DNA from: Atkinsonella hypoxylon
Taxonomy: Eukaryota; Ascomycota; Sordariomycetes; Hypocreales; Clavicipitaceae
DNA length: 64,000 nucleotides
Assembly (NCBI GenBank): GCA_000729835.1
Contig: JFHB01000179.1
Coordinates: 1 to 64,000, forward strand
Direction: 5' to 3'
Shown: one piece after another, positions 33,072-45,364 of the stretch
Layout of the letters: each line of letters opens with the position of its first letter
How positions within the stretch are numbered: position 1 is the stretch's first letter
Position numbers and translations under genes: made by a program
The notes under the pieces: generated by a model
Told to the model about the DNA's origin: nothing
Databases searched by the model: none
The model's input: the letters and a program-made list of their open reading frames with translations, nothing else

Positions 33072-34260
33072 ACCTATATCCCTACAATACAGTAATAGAA
33101 GTGATTAAGCCTCTATATAGAATCGCTAAAGCAGGCATACATTAGTGGTTTACGTACTTCTGCTACTACTGTAACAATTTAAGTATAGTTACGTTAACAT
33201 ACAACCCCTGCTTACTGATATTAGACAACAAGAATTGCTTTAGAATTGTTAGAATGCAAACTAACAATACGCTAGAACTAAGCAATAGAACCTTCTCTAA
33301 CTGTAAGGAATCTAAACTGCAGAAGGCTAATTTTACTGTAAAGCTAAAGCAGAGCCTAACAGCAGAAACGCTACTAATTTTCAACAGATATATATTAACT
33401 AAATCTAATAACAGCACTTTAACTCTTCGCTAGAAAGGTTAAAGCAAGAGGATTTAACCTATTAATACTACTAGTGTTAGTATAGATTTAACGAAATAAC
33501 AGTACATTAAGCAATAAGCCTGTAGCGTATATATTGCTACAATCTATTAACTAGAAGCTGCATTCGACCTTTCTGTTGCTGTATAACAGCAAGATATTAC
33601 AATTAACGATATTAAACGACTAAATAAGAGGCTTTAATAGCAGATTAACAACTAGAACTATAGATTATAATACATCCTAATAGACCTTCTCTCTGCAAAA
33701 TTATATATATTTATTAATAGATCCTTTGCAAACAATAAAGATTTTAGCTCCTAGATAGAATATATAATTATCCTAAGCAATAAAGAAGCTTATAAAGAGA
33801 ACGCTAAATTTGTAATAAAAGGCAACATTATTATATACAGCTCTATTAAAAGCAAGAGAGTTATAAGGAGCGCGCTTGCATTAGAACTATACAGTATAGT
33901 GTAAGGCGTAGATATATTGTATGCTATTAGCACTACATTAAATATAGTAATAAAGCAGCTATAAATACCGCTAATTCTACTAGTAGTCTATATAGATTCG
34001 TTCTTATTGTATAAATGCCTTATAAAGCTTGGCATAATAAAGGAAAAGAGATTAATAATTAACATTATAGCGCTACATTAATTATACAAAAGGCGTAAAA
34101 TCGACAAAATCCGTTAGATTAACAGCAAAGATAATATCGCTAATTTAATAACAAAAGCAACACTAAATAAGACTCTTAAATCCTTTATTAACACTAATAA
34201 GGCTAATATATAGGTAGAAGGCTAGGTAAAGAGACCTATAAATTAATGCAGAAGGATATT
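33072..34260 (+). pseudogene. Copia C2 pol, C-terminal reverse transcriptase and RNase H
   Basis: Continues the frame cut at 24992. It encodes KPLYRIAKAGIHW-like sequence (family KPLYGIAEAGTHW), NPCLLILDNKNCFRIV, MQTNNTL where the catalytic box MQTDDTL has both Asp changed to Asn, FNRYIL, the RNase H start AAFDLSVAVQQQD and FINRSFANNKDFSS, RVIRSALALELY, and VVYIDSFLLYKCLIKLG...IMALRQ-like tail with NSKDNIANLITKATLNK. These match the fungal copia family closely. 33070-33420 is almost stop-free and of normal composition; the rest has TAA/TAG stops. The open frame on the opposite strand at 33166-33417 is a shadow of this gene. Confidence 0.9.
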
Positions 34261-34352
34261 GGATTTATTGTTATTTATTCCTTTAATCTATTTTATTATT
34301 ACTGTAACTGTTAGAGTTACTCTACTAGCACAATAAAAAGAGAGACTGCTAG

Positions 34353-34677
34353 TGTTAGAATTGTTATAACTCTATTGTGCAATTCTAGCGCCTGCGTAGG
34401 TAGATATAACTGCTAATTAGTTGTATCTGCACACTAGTCTCCACTTATATCGGGGTCGCTAATACCCCTTAATTCCCCCTTAACACAACACTATACCTAA
34501 GGCATATAAGGCATCTAACAGGGTATATAATGTAGCCTCTTTTGCTAGTTAGATATAACTCCTAGATAACCGAATTTGAACCTCTTTGATGTAAATACTA
34601 GTGCACTAGTGAATTGGTCATAGGACCGACTCGAAGGAGTATAAATTAGACCCTTGGTCTGTCGACACTAGAGATAT
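34353..34677 (+). repeat. 3' LTR of copia C2
   Basis: 325 bp, TGTTAGAATT to GTCGACA, preceded by a purine-rich run (AAAAAGAGAGA, 34335-34345). Its 3' third (about 34560-34677) is unmutated where the 5' LTR is mutated. The target duplication CTAGA follows. Confidence 0.92.
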
Positions 34678-37435
34678 AGAAGTTAAATATAGCTATTTTA
34701 GAGATATAGAAGAATAACTACACTTTAGTAATTAGTTTTAGCTCTTTTTTTCTCTATTTTATATTTTAACTAAACTAAGTTAACTATACTTTATTAACTA
34801 ACACTAAAGAGGTTCTAGTATTTAAGTAGATCTAATGTAATAGTCCTTTATTATAGAATTAAATAGAAATCTTTAGGAAGGAATTTAACTTTAAAATACT
34901 AGATTTAATAAGCTATAGCTTTATAACTACTTTAACTACTTACTCTATCTAGATTCTCTATAAATCCTTTTAGTCTATCTCTATTTAAACCTTTTTCTTT
35001 TACTTTTCTTTACTTTTAGTAAAATAGATTTTAATAAAGTTAGATTCTAGGCTAATTAATAGTTCTTTAGTATTAACTGTTTCTTTTTCTTCTATTAGCT
35101 AGTATCTATAGCTTTTAAGGTACTTTTTATAGTTTTTCTAGTTAGATTTATCTTTAAATATTATTATATAGGTATATTTCTTATTATTCTACAGTAGGCT
35201 CTATTATTAGAAACGTTAAAGCTACTAAAAATACTATAGCTTTAGCTAATAATTCTAGCTAGCCTCTAAATTCTAGTTCTATTAAAGCTAAGGTTGCTGC
35301 TCTTTTAGCAGCTAATTTCTTTAGTTTTACAGTAGGTACTAAAGATAATTATTTTAGTAATTTTTATAGAATAGAGGTTAGAACTAAAATTAACTATTGC
35401 TCTTATTCTAGTTAGCTTAGTTACCTTAAGCTACTTTATTGTTTTTAAAGTTCTTACTATTAAATTTACTTTAAGTATAGTAAGCATTAGTACTTTCCTT
35501 ATAGTCTTTTAATTTTTATTGTTTTTCTAGATCCTTAAGGTATTCTTATAGATCTTTAACCTTATTATTTACTATAGTAATATATATAGATCTTAGGTCT
35601 TTTACTATTAAAATTAGGTATAGCTATTATAATCTTAAGTATAGCTTATAATAAAGTCTTAAAAGGAGCTAAAGATTAGTAACTTTACTATTTATATAGA
35701 TATATTAGAATACTTTAGAGGTAAATTCCCTAAATAATTTTTCTTTAATTATATTTTACTCTATAAACTTAGCTAAATTTAGCTATATTATTGCATTCTA
35801 GATCTATATACTAAATTCTTTATAGATAGCAGTATAAATAGAGTTTAAACTGCTAAAAATAGCTGTTTTTTTATAGTAATCTAGATACTGCTTATACTAT
35901 ATTAATATATTCCCTTTAAAGAGAGTTTAGAGCTTAATATAAATAGCTTCTTAGGCGTTAATTACACTATAGCTATAGTAGTCTTTAACAGCTTAAATCT
36001 ATAGCTCTATATTGTAGAAAATAGTATACTTTTCTTTATATAAAATTAGCTTATAGATATTTCTATTGTTAAAGGGTTTAAAGTAACTAATATTAGTAAT
36101 TTTCTATATAGAATCTATTTATTCCTTAAGGGTTTAGAACTATATATTACTTTAGTTATTCTACTTCTAATATAGATTTAGCCTTTTATTTACTAGTTTT
36201 AGCTAGAGATTATTGTTTCTAGTATAGTATAGTGCTTATTAATTTATATACTAATATTTAAAGTTACTAAATACTTAATTTTAGTCTTTTTTAGTATTTT
36301 AGCTTTTCTTAGCCTTACTGTTATAGTATTACTTTAATAGATTCTTTAGAAATTATAGTAGCTTCTATTCTTTTAGAAAAGTACTAAAGTATTTAAGGTA
36401 TCCCTATATTATATAGTTTCCTTTACCTAAAGGTTACTTTTAACTTTACTTTTAGTTATAGTTATTTTTTAGGAGTAAGTAAGAATTAAAAGCCCTTTAT
36501 CTATAATCCTTAAGCTAAAAGCCTTATTAAGTATAGTATTGCCTATTATATTTATTTTAAGGCTTAGGTATAGTCTCTATTTTTTAGGCTAAGTATTATT
36601 GCTTTACCTAAAGAGTAGTAATTTTATTGTTTAATTCTCTCTATAATCTACTAATTTTATTAATTAATTCTTCTTTAATTCTACTAATTTACTTACTAAT
36701 TTCTATAGAAAAACCTATAAGCTATTTTAGTAAGAGGTTTCTTTTTTTAAGTAGCTTTACTACTTTCTTTACTTTATACCTTAGCTTAAGGGTATAAAAC
36801 CTTTAGTAAGCCTATAAAAGCAGTAAGATTTTAGCTAGTTCTTTAATTAGTAAGTTCTTTCTAGTAGTTTAAGGTGTATTTAATAGATCTAGGTCCTTAG
36901 TAAGTAGTATAAATCTAAATCTTTATACTTACTTTCCTTTAATATTCTAGGTAGAACTAGTATTAGCTTTATAGATAGTGCCTCTTAAGCTATTAGATCT
37001 AGATAATCTAGCTTTAGCTTTTCCTTTTAGTATTACTGTTAGTAAATCTATAAAAAGTTTAGTAGATTTAGCTTTATTAATAATTCTATTAACCTACCTC
37101 TATACCTACTGTACTATAGAAGCGTTAATAGTATTTTAGTAAGAAGGTAGCTCTATTAGCTTAAGTTAGTTATATAATTTAAGCTATTTATTAACAAATT
37201 TATAGTAAGTAAAATAAAGTAGTAAGCTTCTTTTTTCCTAAGGTATAAGATCTCTTTTTTAAATCTAGAAATCTAGATTTTAGCAGTAAAATTTATAGAA
37301 TTAGTGTATAGTTTTAAGTTCTTTATTAGTAAAAAGAATATAATTCCTTCTACTAAGTTCCTTCTAAAGTTACTCTATCTTAAATATTGTAATTTTAGCT
37401 TTTTAAGCTTAAGGAGAGTTAGCAACAATTAGAAG
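34678..37435 (-). pseudogene. Gypsy B2 gag and protease fragment
   Basis: Matches B1 from about 15341 to 18095 on the minus strand, with differences mostly C/T and G/A. No intact motif; the region is AT-rich and full of TAA/TAG in all frames. It ends at AGAAG (37431-37435), the target duplication of copia A2. The homologous B1 sequence runs on uninterrupted at this point. Confidence 0.8.
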
Positions 37436-38142
37436 TATTGAAAATAATAGGGATTACAGGACTAGATATCTAAGAGGGTAGTGGTCTCTTAGATTTAGCA
37501 CCTGTAATTGCTCCTAGCAATTATCACGTAGTGGAAGCAGCAGCGGCCTAAATCAAGCTGTAGTGTATAGTACAGATCACGTAGAGGCAGTAGATAACTA
37601 TAATAATAGTGGTATCTTATATTAAGAGCGCTGTAACGAACAAGTAAGAGTAAGATCTTAAATCTTTCTAGTCCCTTATAGACCCTCTAACTATATTAGC
37701 AGGCCGTAGTCGCTAGAAGGGGCTTATAGGCTACTTTATAATTTCCGCAAAAAGATTTACTATATAAAAACAAAAAAATCAACTTACAGCTATACAAACG
37801 AGACGCTTATGTGTATAATTTAACAAATTCCACTAATAATAAGCAACCCTTATAAGCAACTCTATCTAACAATTATACCATTAGATAGCCCTAATTCTTA
37901 GCTTTCGAATAGTATACTTCTTGAATTTCTACTATTGCTAGTTGTGGAGAAAATCGCTGTTAAAGTTGACTATAGGTTAGGCAACTTTGCCTTAGTCGAT
38001 TCTAGATGTTTTGCATCTAGTAACAGCGATATCTCTACCAAAAATCAACGTAACAAGACCTAGTTAGGGTCACGTAATAGAGCAACTAACAGGCAACTAG
38101 TAAGCATAAAAATAGGCTATACAGGGTAGCTTATTTTTAACA
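37436..38142 (-). repeat. 3' LTR of copia A2
   Basis: 707 bp, TATTGAAAAT to TTTTTAACA as read on plus. Contains the conserved nested hairpin at about 37949-38035. The opposite LTR has the same length and differs mainly by C/T and G/A. Confidence 0.94.
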
Positions 38143-38405
38143 CTCCCTCTAGAAATGTGAGAAGTAACCAGTTCTATAAGCAACTTAGCTCCTTTAAAGG
38201 ATATCTAAGTTAGAATCAACCAACGAAATACAGTACTAATAACAGAACCAAATAACATAACTAATAACATAACTAATTCCAGCAATTCTAGGGTAGTTAT
38301 AGTTGAATATAACTAGTTGTTGTTAATTGTTTTTGTTGTTTTCGATTTTTAACTGTTTTTTCGTTGCTTTTCGATTTTTTAAGTGTTTTTATTGCTTTTT
38401 ATAAG
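38143..38405 (-). other. A2 3' untranslated region and polypurine tract
   Basis: The polypurine tract TCTAGAGGGAG (minus strand, 38153-38143) directly abuts the LTR. The rest is non-coding and holds the same AAAATCG direct repeat as in A1 (about 38330-38385). Confidence 0.8.
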
Positions 38406-41400
38406 CTAGCTAGAAAGCTCTAGTAACTTAATGAATTGTTAATGCTTTTGAATAGCAAGAGGCTTAGTTAGGCTATCTGCTGGCATCTGATTTATATTAA
38501 TATAACTAACCTTAGCTATACCTTTACGAATCTTTTCCCTAATGTAGTTAAACTTCAAAAGGGTGTGCTTAGTCCTACTATACAACGTTAGGTTGTAAGC
38601 AGTAACTATAGCGCCTTAATTATTACACCTAATAGGAATAGGAGGGGTTAAAGGCAGCTTTATCTCCTTAAAAAGGCTGTAGAGCCACTCTAATTCCCTA
38701 ATAGCTTTAGACAATACATTAGATTCTGCTTCTAAAGTGGAAAGAGCAATAGTACTAGCTTGCTTCGATTTCCAGCTAATAGGTCCACCAGCTAGCTTAT
38801 ATAGATAAGCATAGGTTGATTTAGAAGAGACTTTATCACCGGCAAAATCGCTATCGCAATAACTAAGGAGGGTCTTTAAGACTTCTTTACAACTAATAGT
38901 AGTATTAGAAGACTTTTTAGAGGAAGACCCTGCTAAAGAGTGTGGACTAGAACGCTTATAAACGATAGCAAAGCTTCTAGTACCACTTAAGTACCGAAGG
39001 AGGTGCTTAGAGGCGTTTAGGTGCTCTATATAGGGCTTAGCTAGGAAGGTTGATAGCCACTGAACAGAAAAAGCAATATTAGCCCTAGTTAGCAACATTA
39101 GGTATATAATAGTGCCTATTATGCTCTAATAAAGCTTATGATCGGATTTTAAGAGGAGTTTTGTAACTAGTTGCTTTAGAATTCCTAGCTGTATAGGGAT
39201 AAAAGCTAGCTTAGCATCTAGTATATTAAATCTTTCTAGAGCTTCGAGGATGTATTAAGATTAATGGATTTTAATAGACCTTTTAGACCTATTACAGGTG
39301 ATTTAAACGCCTAGGAAGAATTCTGCTGGTCCTCTATCTTCTATTGGATAAGCTTAATTTAGTAGCTTTTTAAGCTTATTAATATATCGTAAATTAGGCC
39401 TAATTAGAAGACAGTTATCTACATAAGTAGCAATATACGTAGATGTAGCTAGGTTATAAAAGACTGCTGGGTCTAATATAAGAGGTTTAAATCTATGCTT
39501 TTAAAGTAATTCTGTTAGAATTTGCTGCTATTCTCTAGGACTTTGCTTTAGACTATAGAGGGATTTTTCTAGCTTAATTACTTGCTCTTTAGAGGGCTTA
39601 TAATTACAGCTTTTTAGTAGCTTAGCTACTAATGGCGATGCTTGCTCTGCAAATTTAACGAATCTATCTAGGATTTCTATATAAATAGCTTCTTTTAGCT
39701 TGCTATTTAAAAACGCTCCTATAAAATCGATTTACTCGACTTCCTAGTTATTAAAAGCTGCAAGAGCTAATAATATACGCCAGCTAGGAGGAATACTAGT
39801 TGCAGCAAAGGTCTCTAGATAGTCTTAACCTTCTATTTACATAAATCCCTTAGCAACAAGGCAGGCCTTATATTTAATAGGATTATTTTCTTTATCCTTT
39901 TTAAGCCTGTAAATAAGCCTATTCTTTAGAACTCTTTAGCCCTTAGGTACTTAGTCTTTCCCTATAAATTTAAAGGTTCTAGCAGCTAATAGCTGCTTAA
40001 ATTCGCTATAGGTAGCTTCTATCTAATGCTGCTTAGCAGAGCTTTTTAGGGCTTACTTCTACGTGTTAGGAAGTTTATCCTTATTACTATTAGAAGTAAT
40101 AGCTGCTTTAGTCCTTGCCTTAAAGCATAGATCCTTAATTAAGGAAAATATGTCTCCATCTAAATCTATAGCATCAGCATCAATAGATTCAGCTTCAGCT
40201 TCTATAGGTTCTATATTAGCCTGAGGGGCTTCTATAGATATAGGGGCTTTAGGGGCCTCTATAGCTTCTATAGGGTTGCTTGGTAGAAGAGCTTGATTTT
40301 CTACAGGTTCTAGTGGATGATTCAGCACATCTAGATAACTAAGATAAGGATACTTAGGAGTATAATTATCTTCTAATTGCTGCTGGTCATCAATTTCTCC
40401 CTCTAAAGAATTATCCACTATAGAACTAATAGGAACCTTAGGGATGCCCTATGAAATAGGACCTATTCCTTCTATAATTTTAACAAAGCTAGTCTTTATA
40501 ACAGCTTGTTTAAAGGGGATGTATATTAGATATACATTAGAACTTAGTGTAGCTAAAAGTCTACTAGGAATAGTTCTTTTAGCTAGCTTCTGCAACCTAG
40601 ATCTCTGTTCTAATAGGATTAGAACTTCGCAATAGGAGCCTATAGCTCTAATTTTAGAAAAATTAGGCTTATAGGTCTTAGAAGGCTCTAAATCAGCTAA
40701 ATATAGCTGTTTAGGACTTAGTAGTTTAGTACTATTCGCAGTAGTATTAACTAAATCTACTATAGCAGGAAGGATGTAAGACTATAGATATAGAGGTAGT
40801 TGTAACCACTGTAGGGTAGCACGTAAACAGTCTAGAAGTACCCTTATAGCTCTCTCTATTAGCCTATTCTGTTCGTAAATATAGGGGCAAGAGGTGCTAA
40901 AGCAAATACCCTTAGAAGATAGCTAAGCTTGCAACCTAGTATCGATTTCTGTACTACTATTAAAATAAAGGTGTTTAGGGTAGCAGTTATACTAGTTCTT
41001 TAATTCCTTAAAGAAGCCTTTAATACAGCTATAGAGAGTAGAACCCTCTTTATTAGCTAGATTAAAAGACCACTTATACCGTGATTTTCTATCAATTAGA
41101 AAAAGAACTAGAGGCCTCTTATTGTGCAGTATAGGCTCTATTTTAACGGTATCTCCCTCTATAATATCTAAACATCTAGGGGGGTTAGGAATAGTATGCT
41201 TGCTAGGTCTTCTAATAGCTTTAGCTTAGTTGTAAGCTAGGCAGTTAAAATCCTTTTCCTTAATTTTTGTAAAATTAGGAATACCTTTAGTAATAGAAGC
41301 AGTCTTCTTTAGTAAAGGGAGTCCTATATGCCTTAATCTAACGTGCTAAGTAGCAGCTAATTCTAGGAGCTTCTTATAGGAAGAAGAAGCAGTAGGATTT

Positions 41401-41900
41401 ACACTACTAGAATTATCATTAGAGCTAGCTTCCTGTTGCTCCCTATCTTGCTAGATCTCTTGAGAACTACGGGCCTCGTTTAAGGGATCTAGACGGCCAC
41501 TTCCTCTAATATCTAGCAACTCAGGATTTAGACCTTCTAAATCCCTGTTATTAGAAGGAATCTGACTAGGAGCCCGCTTAGGAACTAGGGCTAATAGCTC
41601 TATAGCATCGTTATTAGTATTATCTTCTTCTTCTTCAAAATTAAATAATTCCTTAATTTAGCTATATTCCTTAGGATTAAAACTAGGCTGTTGAGGGATT
41701 TGAACCTCTATAGGATAACTAGCATTATAACTGCTATTATAACTATTGCTAGCTAGAAATCCTATATAAGAGAGATTAGCGTAGTTTTTACACACTCTAG
41801 GGGTCTCTTGCCCCTTAAGCTGTAAGAAGAAACTATGCTTTTTGGGATTTAGAAGCCTACAGCAGCTTCTATTAGCTAGAAATAGCTAATTTCTAAGGAG
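38406..41900 (-). pseudogene. Copia A2 pol: integrase, reverse transcriptase, RNase H
   Basis: Minus-strand polyprotein frame. The pre-integrase zinc region is near 41350-41250 with HVRLRHIGLPLLKK and FNCLAYN. The integrase core shows DRKSRYKW, and near 40930-40870 KGICFSTSCPY followed by Glu in NRLIERAIRVLL; the central Asp block reads YFNSSTEID. Next comes an acidic linker (119-codon open frame 40059-40418). Reverse transcriptase includes RYRLKKDKEN-like and ACLVAKGF, QIDFIGAFLN, SLYSLKQSPRE and the catalytic box Tyr-Val-Asp-Asn (39425-39414). RNase H (160-codon open frame 38616-39098) includes CDSDFAGDK, SKSTYAYLYKLAGGPISW and ALSTLEAE. The likely end is TAG at 38408-38406. Stops are TAA/TAG only; the plus-strand frame at 40444-40635 is a shadow. 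Confidence 0.93.
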
Positions 41901-43682
41901 AGTGCCCCCTATTAAATAGTGCTTTAGACCACTAATTAGGTTAGTATCTAAACCTAGGCAATATAGAGCATCCTTTAGAGCTAAAGGCCTGTATTTAGCT
42001 GGATTTATACTAACTAGTACCTGGAATACAGCAGTTCCCTGTCCTTTAGGATAAATAGGACCTCCTCTAGTAGCAATAGGCGCGGTTTTACCCTTTTTTA
42101 TAGGCTTAAAAGTCCTAAAAAATGCCTTATTGTTAACTATATAACAGGTGGAACCTGTATCGTATAGTAAGGAGTTTTTAATTATTCCATTAGAATAGTT
42201 AAAAGAAGGGGTATTATTACTAGTAGTACTAGTATCACTAGTAGTGGATTCTGTATCTAAATCGTAAGAATTATCACTACTAGAACTGCTAGATTCACTA
42301 TCGGAATCTATAGTATCCTGGTTGCTAGTGGATAGGTTATAACAACCTATAGCAAAAGCAGCTTCTCCATCCTTATTCCTAGAGTTTTTGTTACTTCTTC
42401 TTTGGCCCTTCCACTTCTTCTTATTCTTTAAGGCTTTGTCTGTATCTTTAGAGGCATTAGAATTATTAGAATTAGAATCGTTAGAATTCTTCTTCTAATT
42501 GGGAGGATTCTTTCCTTGGTTAGCTTTATTATTATTATTAGAACTATTAGAGTTAGAAGCTTTATAACTAAGAGCTTTAGATATAGAGAAGCTTTTATCT
42601 CTTTGTTCTTCTAATAAATCAGCTATAAGGAACTGTAAATTCAGCATTTTTACAGATAGACCTTGTGCTCTAGCAGCTCTAATAGAATATCGCTGCCTTT
42701 CAGCCCAGCTAGGGAAGGTCTTCTTTAAAGCATTAATATAATAATTTACCTAGTCGATAGGATCGATAGCTACACTACAGAGCTGTAATCTAGCTAGTAA
42801 ATTATTAAATTAAGCATTAAAGGCCTCTAAAGACCCCTTATAGTTCGAAAACAATAAGTTGTGATAACTAGCATATAGCGTACTACGTTGTATTTCAGCA
42901 CTCTGCGAATACTGCCTAACTAGAACGTTATAGGCATCTACAGGGGACTTATGCCAGCTTATAGCAGCTTAAGGTCTAGATTGGCAACTATCTCTTATAA
43001 TTATAAGGATAATAGCTTGCTCTAAATCCACTAATGTACTAGCTATACTAGGATTATTAATAAATTAAGGGAATCCTAGTGCCCTAAATTGAATAGTTAA
43101 AGCTTGCTTCTACTGTTTAAAATTTTTAGGGCCTTTTAGCTTAGCAGCCTCTAGAATAGAGTGGACCTTCTTATTTAACTCTTTTATAGTGCCTTCATTA
43201 AAAGCAGGCAGAAAAGTAGCACTATTATAGGAACTAGAAGGTTTAGGGACTTCAAAAGAGACTTTAGAAGTCTTAGAAGTAACAGAATCTACTTTAGGAG
43301 ACCCTATAGAGAGTTTACCTATAGATGTAATTATAGTATCTAATTTACTTAGTAAATTAGCTATATTACCTTCATTTTGGCTTTGTTTTGCTTCACTATA
43401 CCTAATAAATCTATTTAGGGTCTCTTATTGCTTATCTATTTAAGCTTTTAGATCAGCTTGTACATTATGGACTTGCACTACTCTTTCAGAAGCTAATCTA
43501 GCTTCCTTTAGAGCCTTCTTAGCTATATAATCTTCTTTATTAGAAGAGGAATCTACTGGCTAAGGGGGGGACCTTGCTGGACCAGGAAAGCTAGTAGTAG
43601 CAGCTAGATTAGCTGGTGTACTAGAACTACTACCCCGTTTAGGGCTTGTGCTCTTTCCCTTACCTGTTCCTTTTGGTGCTAT
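41900..43682 (-). pseudogene. Copia A2 gag and aspartic protease
   Basis: The frame starts in the context AAA-ATA-GCA (43682-43680): the ATG expected here reads ATA, a G-to-A change, so I take this as the ancestral start. The N-terminus is rich in Gly/Lys/Ser/Pro. The capsid region contains IQFRALGFP, VRQYSQSAEIQRSTLYASYHNL and NNLLARLQLCS, typical of copia Gag (UBN2-like). A basic Asn-rich region (KNKKKWKGQRR near 42400) stands where a zinc knuckle would be, but no CCHC is visible. The protease carries the catalytic LLYDTGSTCYIVNNKAFF near 42170, intact. Only a few TAA/TAG stops interrupt the frame. Confidence 0.9.
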
Positions 43683-44624
43683 TTTAAAGGATTTTAATAG
43701 CTAATTTAACGCTCTTTATAGCTAATTATAGCCTAAATTACAGTGGAAAAGGTAGTAAATAACAGTAATAACCTCTACTAGATATCAATAGATTGCTCTA
43801 TTATAGGCCTAGAAGTGCCCTATATCTTCAGAAATTATACTAAGATTTTTCTCCAATTTCTTTTGTAATAGGTATAACGGGCTCTAAAAGCTGCGTTGTA
43901 TCGCGATCTGTATGCGCATACAATTTGTATAGCAGACTAGATTGACAAGCGGTCGTGAGGGGCATAAAACATAGGTCCTAGCTATTTTTAGCCAAAAAAT
44001 TCAGGAGATTCTTCTCCAATTAGGTTCTAATAAATCAGTGGAGACCTAGGCACAGCTAATTTAGGGATATCCAGCCAATTCCTACTTCAAAATCCTAACC
44101 AGTGGGATTACCACACAAATTGATTCTACAACCGAAAACACAGGAATATCTAACAGCAACAAGAGCTGTTAGGCGTGCACTACAAATTGTAGTATAGCCA
44201 CTAACAGAGGTGCACAGGGTGCACGATATAACAACAACAACAAGCGATACAGTGCAGCGCTAAGCTTATTTCTGAATAGAAATAATTAATTAGGCAGTGC
44301 CTAATAAAACGATTCGCAGTGCGAATGTAATATGTGTAGATGTATATATTTTGATGTTGCGCAACGATAGAACCTAGCTATTAAGAATAGCTTCAAAAGT
44401 GTGTATACACTAGGTGTATAGAACTAGTGCAGGAGGCACAGGGTGGGCAGAATAAAAACACTAGTATAGTGGCTGGCAATGTATGTGCGGCAGGTATTAA
44501 TAGCTTCCAGTAAGCTACTAATAACAGCAATAGCTGCTAGCGCAGGTCTTAATATAGCTTCTAGTGGGTAATATAGTACACAATAGTAGATTTTCAGCGG
44601 GCTAACAGCTTGCAGATAGGTCTT
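43683..44624 (-). other. Long 5' leader of copia A2
   Basis: About 940 bp between the primer-binding site and gag, with close to normal base composition and no coding frame that I can support. Probably the untranslated leader with packaging signals. It contains two similar AGCTTCCAGTAAGCTAC / AGCTTCTAGTGGGTAAT-type units near 44500-44570. No other copy of it is visible in the window, which may be why it is little mutated. Confidence 0.6.
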
Positions 44625-44638
44625 CCAGGCTTATAACC
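44625..44638 (-). other. Primer-binding site of copia A2
   Basis: GGTTATAAGCCTGG on the minus strand, directly after the 5' LTR. Resembles the complement of the initiator-tRNA anticodon arm (GGTTATGAGCCC) with RIP-type changes. Shared with TRIM H. Confidence 0.65.
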
Positions 44639-45345
44639 TATTGAAAATAATAGGGATTATAGGACTAGATATCTAAGAGGGTAGTGGTCTCTTAGATTTA
44701 GCACCTGTAATTGCTCCTAGCAATTATTACGTAGTGGAAGCAGCAGCGGCCTAAATTAAGCTGTAGTGTATAGTATAGATTACGTAGAGGCAGTAGATAA
44801 CTATAATAATAGTGGTATCTTATATTAAGAGCGCTGTAACGAATAAGTAAGGGTAGAATCTTAAATCTTTCCAGTCCCTTATAGACCCTCTAACTATATT
44901 AGCGGGCTATAGTCGCTAGAAGGGGCTTATAGGCTACTTTATAATTTCCGCAAAAAGATTTACTATATAAAAACAAAAAAATCAACTTACAGCTATATAA
45001 ACGAGACGCCTACGTACACAATTTAACAAATTCCACTAATAATAAGCAACCCTTATAAGCAACCCTATCTAACAATTATACTATTAGATAGCCCTAATTC
45101 TTAGCTTTTAAATAGTATACTTCTTAAATTTCTACTATTGCTAGTTGTAGAGAAAATCGCTGTTAAAGTTGACTATAGGTTAGGCAACTTTGCCTTAGTC
45201 GATTCTAGATGTTTCGCATCTAGTAACAGCGATATCTCTACCAAAAATCAACGTAACAAGACCTAGTTAGGGTCACGTGATAGAGCAACTAACAGGCAAC
45301 TAGTAAGCATAAAAATAGGCTATACAGGGTAGCTTATTTTTAACA
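44639..45345 (-). repeat. 5' LTR of copia A2
   Basis: 707 bp, same ends as 37436-38142; followed by the AGAAG target duplication at 45346-45350. Confidence 0.94.
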
Positions 45346-45364
45346 AGAAGTAATTACTACTACT

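Larger units (their letters stand above)
20273..34677 (+). mobile_element. Ty1/copia element C2, complete, split by chromovirus D1
   Basis: LTRs at 20273-20587 and 34353-34677, target duplication CTAGA (20268-20272, 34678-34682). Without D1 (24993-33071) the element is about 6.3 kb. It encodes a copia polyprotein on the plus strand with integrase before reverse transcriptase and RNase H. It sits in gypsy B2. Confidence 0.92.
37436..45345 (-). mobile_element. Ty1/copia element A2, complete, 7910 bp
   Basis: Two 707-bp LTRs (37436-38142, 44639-45345) and a perfect target duplication AGAAG (37431-37435, 45346-45350). On the minus strand it has the 5' LTR, primer-binding site, a leader of about 950 bp, gag, protease, integrase, reverse transcriptase and RNase H, then the polypurine tract and 3' LTR. 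It is inserted next to the 5' LTR of gypsy B2. It is the least mutated element of the window, with frames of 119 and 160 codons still open, which suggests it is among the youngest insertions. Confidence 0.95.

Noticed and set aside
33166..33417. 83-codon open frame on the minus strand
   Set aside because: Antisense to the copia C2 reverse transcriptase, where the plus frame matches the family closely.
40444..40635. 63-codon open frame on the plus strand
   Set aside because: Antisense to the copia A2 integrase-RT linker on the minus strand.
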